Assembly: GCA_902796095.1 (NCBI GenBank)
Contig: CADBNP010000065.1
Span: forward strand, 1-10,173
Direction of reading: 5' to 3'
Source: an uncultured Aeromonadales bacterium
GTDB lineage: Bacteria; Pseudomonadota; Gammaproteobacteria; Enterobacterales; Succinivibrionaceae
DNA length: 10,173 nucleotides
In this document: piece by piece, positions 7,318 through 10,173 of the stretch
Position numbering within the stretch: position 1 is the first letter of the stretch
Layout of the letters: the number at the start of each line of letters is the position of its first letter
Notes under the pieces: generated by a model
The model's input: only the letters and a program-made list of their open reading frames with translations
Told to the model about the DNA's origin: nothing
Databases searched by the model: none
Translations under genes and position numbers: made by a program

Positions 7318-8079
7318 ATGGCAGAAATAACAAACCGGCAGTTTGCATCCATAGACTGGACCGATCCGCAGAATCCCCGATCGAGGATCTACAACGATAT
7401 CTACTTTTCCTCCAGCGGAGGCGAAGGAGAAACAGTGCACACATTTCTTAACGGAAACTGTCTGGAGGAAAGATTCAGAAATCTGCCATGCGGAAGTTCC
7501 TTCACAATTGCAGAAACAGGTTTCGGAACGGGATCGAATCTGCTGATCCTGCTTGAACGCTATCTTGATCTCCTGAGAAAAAAGTCCATCAGCCTGATCT
7601 ACATAACGTTCGAGAAGTATCCTCTCAGTCCCGACGATATGATCAGAGCTCACACCTGCCATGTCTCGCACGCTGAAGTTCTGCCTGAATTTTTACAGAA
7701 ATACGGAAATTCTGATTTCAGCCGGAATGAAATCAGATTTAAGCTCGCAGAAATCGTGTCACTAAGAATACTTCTGGGAGATATCAGCGGCAGTCTCGGA
7801 CATTTTTCACTGAAATACAGAGAACAGATCAATGCCTGGTTTCTGGATGGATATTCTCCATCCTGCAATCCGGATCTCTGGACAGAAGAACTGTTTGAAG
7901 CCATGCGCATCACTGCCGCACCGGACTGCACCCTTGCCACCTACACAGTATCAGGAGCTGTGAGAAGAGGGCTTGCCGCTGCAGGCTTTGCAGTAGAAAA
8001 ATCACCGGGATACGGAAGAAAAAAAGAGATGACCAGGGGACGTCTGAAGCTGCAATCAGACAGGTCTGCGTCAGAATGA
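7318..8079 (+). CDS. mnmD: Stand-alone MnmD: tRNA nm5(s2)U34 methyltransferase domain of MnmC
   Basis: MnmD transfers a methyl group from S-adenosylmethionine to 5-aminomethyl-(2-thio)uridine at the tRNA wobble position, giving mnm5(s2)U34. The 253-residue product matches the N-terminal half of E. coli MnmC: IYNDIYFSSSGGEGET near the start, the SAM-binding motif ETGFGTGSN (66-74), FEKYPLS, WFLDGYSPSCNPDLW (174-188, with Asp177 in the catalytic region) and RRGLAAAGF followed by GYGRKKEM near the end. In E. coli this domain is fused to an FAD-dependent oxidoreductase that converts cmnm5U to nm5U; here the frame stops right after the methyltransferase and only 50 bases separate it from the opposing gene, so the partner domain is absent at this locus. 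The neighbourhood, divergent to fabB, is that of E. coli mnmC. The start at 7318 is supported by AAAGGG nine bases upstream. Confidence 0.88.
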   Translation: MAEITNRQFASIDWTDPQNPRSRIYNDIYFSSSGGEGETVHTFLNGNCLEERFRNLPCGSSFTIAETGFGTGSNLLILLERYLDLLRKKSISLIYITFEKYPLSPDDMIRAHTCHVSHAEVLPEFLQKYGNSDFSRNEIRFKLAEIVSLRILLGDISGSLGHFSLKYREQINAWFLDGYSPSCNPDLWTEELFEAMRITAAPDCTLATYTVSGAVRRGLAAAGFAVEKSPGYGRKKEMTRGRLKLQSDRSASE

Positions 8080-8087
8080 AACCAAAA

Positions 8088-8104
8088 GCCGGAAAAAATC
8101 CGGC
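8088..8104 (-). terminator. Intrinsic terminator in the mnmD/DUF922-like convergent gap
   Basis: GCCGGA (8088-8093) and TCCGGC (8099-8104) form a perfect 6-bp GC-rich stem with a five-base loop. On the minus strand the stem is followed by TTTTGGTTTC, a fair U-tract, placing it 26 bases after the stop of the secreted-protein gene. On the plus strand, just after mnmD, the tail is not U-rich, so any effect on mnmD would be weaker. Confidence 0.65.
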
Positions 8105-8129
8105 ATCAGAAGGATTTATCAGGCACGCG

Positions 8130-8903
8130 TCATTTCTTTCCGCGGCCAGATCCGTTCTTTTTATCGTTCTTTCTGTCAGCAGTCCTGTCATCCCTGCCGC
8201 CGTTTTTATTGTCACCCTTTTTATCCTCTGCAACCGGCTCTGCTGCAGGCTCGGGACGATCAGAATAGAAATCAGGATAATCCAGATTTTTGAAATCCTT
8301 GCCGTAATTTGTTTCCTGCGCTATTGCGCTGATTTCAGTGGCGGCTGACTGAAGATGTGACATACCGAGATCATTTATGTTTTTTTTGAGTTCGTCACAC
8401 AGTCTGACAGGTCTGACATTCTCCAGTTCCCTTTTGAAATTGTCCAGATGTTTGTTTATGATTTTGCGGTTTTCATTCTGATAGGCGTTAACAGACTCGA
8501 TAAAGGAGTCCCATTTTTCCATATCTGCCTCCGATACATCGGCCGGAGCATCCCAGTACGGAATGGTAAAAACGGTTTTATTGATAATTTTAACACCGTG
8601 CAGATAGCACATGTGGGCTCTCTGCTCTGCACTGATCTGCCAGTCAACATCAAGAATCAGTCTTGAAAGTGACTTCAGACCGCTCCCGCTGGCCGGAGCT
8701 CTGTCCAGAAGCATTTCGCCAAGCTCGTCAACAGAAGAATCAATCGCGTAGGTTTCATTGCTGAAATCCTGCTCCACATCCACCCTGATCCGCTCGTACT
8801 TCAGAGGAAGTTCGCGATCATACTCCTCAAAATCATCGGCCGCTGCCACCTGAACGGATGACAGCAGCCAGACTGTAAAAACAAAAATTAATTTCAGATT
8901 CAT
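8130..8903 (-). CDS. Secreted DUF922-like protein with degenerate metal motif
   Basis: Residues 1-22 are a typical signal peptide: one lysine, a hydrophobic core and VAAA before DD, predicting export to the periplasm. The middle resembles my memory of DUF922 (a family related to zinc metallopeptidases): YAIDSSVDELGEML (52-65), a tryptophan at 88, Cys99, TIPYWDAP (113-120) and W131 ahead of the region where the family has HExxH. Here that place reads YQNEN (121-125), so both histidines and the first glutamate are missing. Cys99 and Cys169 could form a disulfide. From about 210 to 257 the chain is low-complexity and rich in K, D, N, G and R, probably disordered. The ATG at 8903 is preferred to the TTG at 8906; the ribosome binding site is weak. 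It starts 22 bases after asnA, so co-transcription is likely. The family call is tentative; function unknown. Confidence 0.55.
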   Translation of the reverse strand: MNLKLIFVFTVWLLSSVQVAAADDFEEYDRELPLKYERIRVDVEQDFSNETYAIDSSVDELGEMLLDRAPASGSGLKSLSRLILDVDWQISAEQRAHMCYLHGVKIINKTVFTIPYWDAPADVSEADMEKWDSFIESVNAYQNENRKIINKHLDNFKRELENVRPVRLCDELKKNINDLGMSHLQSAATEISAIAQETNYGKDFKNLDYPDFYSDRPEPAAEPVAEDKKGDNKNGGRDDRTADRKNDKKNGSGRGKK

Positions 8904-8911
8904 CAATTAAC

Positions 8912-8925
8912 CAGAAGATCTTCTG
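8912..8925. repeat. 14-bp perfect palindrome between asnA and the next gene
   Basis: CAGAAGATCTTCTG is a perfect palindrome filling most of the 22-base gap between the asnA stop (8926) and the downstream ATG (8903). It could fold as a short hairpin with a GATC loop over the ribosome-binding region of the downstream gene, or simply be chance. Confidence 0.4.
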
Positions 8926-9963
8926 CTAAATAAGATGCATTCCCAGTTCACTGCACTCACGGCGCATATCATCCGGCCAGATGCTGGCCTGGATTTCACC
9001 AATATGTCCCTTATGCAGAAGAACCATACACAGACGGCTCTGACCGATACCGCCGCCTATACTGAGAGGAAGTTCATCATTCAGCAGTTTCTTATGAAAA
9101 TAAAGTTCCTTGCGTTCTTCCTTGCCTTCTATTTCCAACTGTCTCAGAAGAGCTTCGCGATCGACACGAATACCCATGGATGAAAGTTCAAAAGAACGGT
9201 TGAGGATAGGATACCAAATAAGTATGTCACCGTTAAGACCTATCTGTCCATTTTCTCCCTGACTCGACCAGTCGTCATAGTCAGGAGCACGTCCGTCATG
9301 CTTCTCTCCGTTGCTGAGACGTCCGCCAATGCCCATCAGGAACACTGCACCGTATTTCCTGCAGATTGCATCCTCACGCTCCTTTGGTGACAGATCAGGA
9401 TACATCTTAAGAAGCTCCTCGCTGTGGACAAATGTAATATTTTCTGGAAGGAACGGCTTAAGCTGCGGATAAGTCTCGCAGGTAAGATATTCTGTTCTGC
9501 GAATGGCTGCGTAAATACGCTCCACTACATTCTTAAGATAGGCTACAGTACGCTGTTCCTTTGTAATCACAGCCTCCCAGTCCCACTGATCCACATAAAG
9601 AGAGTGAAGATTATCAAGTTCCTCGTCAGCTCTGATGGCGTTCATATCGGTGTAAATGCCGTAGCCCGGCTCCACATGATATTCACCGAGAGTAAGGCGC
9701 TTCCACTTGGCCAGAGAATGAACAACCTCGGCAACAGAATCATTCAGATCCTTAATCGGAAATGATACAGGACGTTCAACACCGTTCAGATCATCATTGA
9801 TACCGAGACCGCGGAGAACAAACAGAGGAGCAGTGACACGGCGCAGACGGAGTTCAGTGGAAAGATTAGCCTGAAAGAAATCCTTGATCCTTTTAATACC
9901 CTGTTCGGTCTGTCTCACATCAAGCAGCTGCTCATATCCCTGAGGTTTAATAACTTTACTCAT
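8926..9963 (-). CDS. asnA: Aspartate--ammonia ligase (AsnA)
   Basis: AsnA makes asparagine from aspartate, ammonia and ATP through an aspartyl-adenylate intermediate; its fold is that of class II aminoacyl-tRNA synthetases. The 345-residue product carries the family blocks EVVHSLAKWKR (79-89), LHSLYVDQWDWE (119-130), RAPDYDDW (225-232), GLNGDILIW (242-250), ELSSMGIRV (259-267) and IGGGIGQSR (292-300). The N-terminus (KPQGYEQLLDVRQTEQGI), the GINDDLNGVERPVSFPI block and the C-terminus (EIQASIWPDDMRRECSEL) are much closer to the Bacteroides/Firmicutes form I remember than to the 330-residue E. coli enzyme. The start at 9963 gives the family N-terminus; AGGA lies 12 bases upstream, a slightly long spacing. 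It heads a likely two-gene unit with the secreted protein downstream. Confidence 0.96.
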   Translation of the reverse strand: MSKVIKPQGYEQLLDVRQTEQGIKRIKDFFQANLSTELRLRRVTAPLFVLRGLGINDDLNGVERPVSFPIKDLNDSVAEVVHSLAKWKRLTLGEYHVEPGYGIYTDMNAIRADEELDNLHSLYVDQWDWEAVITKEQRTVAYLKNVVERIYAAIRRTEYLTCETYPQLKPFLPENITFVHSEELLKMYPDLSPKEREDAICRKYGAVFLMGIGGRLSNGEKHDGRAPDYDDWSSQGENGQIGLNGDILIWYPILNRSFELSSMGIRVDREALLRQLEIEGKEERKELYFHKKLLNDELPLSIGGGIGQSRLCMVLLHKGHIGEIQASIWPDDMRRECSELGMHLI

Positions 9964-10059
9964 TTTCTAAACGCATCCTTTTTTTCTTAAGCACAACCGG
10001 CTTCAAAACTGATCAGGCAACGGCCCAACCCAAACTTAATAAAATTATATTTTACTGTA

Positions 10060-10088
10060 ATATTAGAATATTTTTTAAGGTTTTTCAA
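10060..10088 (-). promoter_or_regulatory. Candidate asnA promoter
   Basis: On the minus strand TTGAAA (10088-10083, five of six) is spaced 17 bases from TAATAT (10065-10060, four of six), giving a start near 10053 and a leader of about 90 bases before the ATG at 9963. The surrounding DNA is very AT-rich. The -35 box falls inside the spacer of the inverted repeat at 10074-10102, so a bound regulator there would cover it. Confidence 0.5.
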
Positions 10089-10102
10089 TTTTTAACCTTA
10101 AA
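10074..10102. repeat. 9-bp inverted repeat around the asnA -35 box
   Basis: TTTAAGGTT (10074-10082) and AACCTTAAA (10094-10102) are perfect complements with an 11-base spacer that contains the predicted -35 of asnA. The arm centres are 20 bases apart, about two helical turns, as expected for a dimeric regulator. A 14-bp AT palindrome (10101-10114) adjoins it. The regulator is not identifiable from this window; AsnC, which controls asnA in E. coli, is one candidate. Confidence 0.55.
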
Positions 10103-10173
10103 TAATTAATTATTGATTTTATCTACCAATACCGATTCAGATTCCAAAGTCAATCTGTCAATTTTTCTTCTGA

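Noticed and set aside
8076..8348. Plus-strand open frame of 90 codons overlapping the mnmD stop
   Set aside because: It runs antisense into the secreted-protein gene, which has a signal peptide and coherent composition; no sign that it encodes the missing MnmC oxidoreductase domain.

Overview
The window looks like chromosomal DNA from a gammaproteobacterium. The best clue is a FabB-type beta-ketoacyl-ACP synthase I that matches the Escherichia coli protein motif by motif. It lies divergently next to a tRNA-modification methyltransferase of the MnmC/MnmD family, the same gene neighbourhood as fabB-mnmC in E. coli. RlmI and GloC homologues fit as well. The asparagine synthetase is instead of the 345-residue kind I associate with Bacteroides and Firmicutes, so a gut or rumen lineage with gene exchange (for example Succinivibrionaceae-like) is a reasonable but unproven guess.

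Layout. Positions 2-5321, plus strand: the 3' part of a very long DUF2339-type membrane protein with an internal duplication, then rlmI (23S rRNA methyltransferase), then gloC (metallo-beta-lactamase-fold glyoxalase II). Positions 5322-5444: a convergent gap with two perfect hairpins and a degenerate hexamer repeat. Positions 5445-6656, minus strand: fabB. Positions 6657-7317: a 661-base divergent intergenic region, AT-rich in the middle, with several inverted repeats and no convincing gene. Positions 7318-8079, plus strand: a stand-alone MnmD lacking the FAD oxidoreductase half of MnmC. Positions 8080-8129: a short convergent gap with a terminator hairpin. Positions 8130-9963, minus strand: asnA followed 22 bases later by a secreted protein that resembles DUF922 (a zinc-protease-like family) but seems to have lost its metal motif. 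Positions 9964-10173: the asnA promoter region, where a 9-bp inverted repeat surrounds the predicted -35 box.

How the genes relate. Most are housekeeping: rRNA and tRNA modification, aldehyde detoxification, unsaturated fatty acid synthesis and asparagine synthesis. I see no defence system, mobile element, CRISPR array, rRNA or tRNA gene. The points most worth checking are the duplication in the DUF2339 protein, the MnmD that has lost its partner domain while keeping the fabB neighbourhood, the apparently metal-less DUF922-like protein co-directional with asnA, and the operator-like repeat upstream of asnA.
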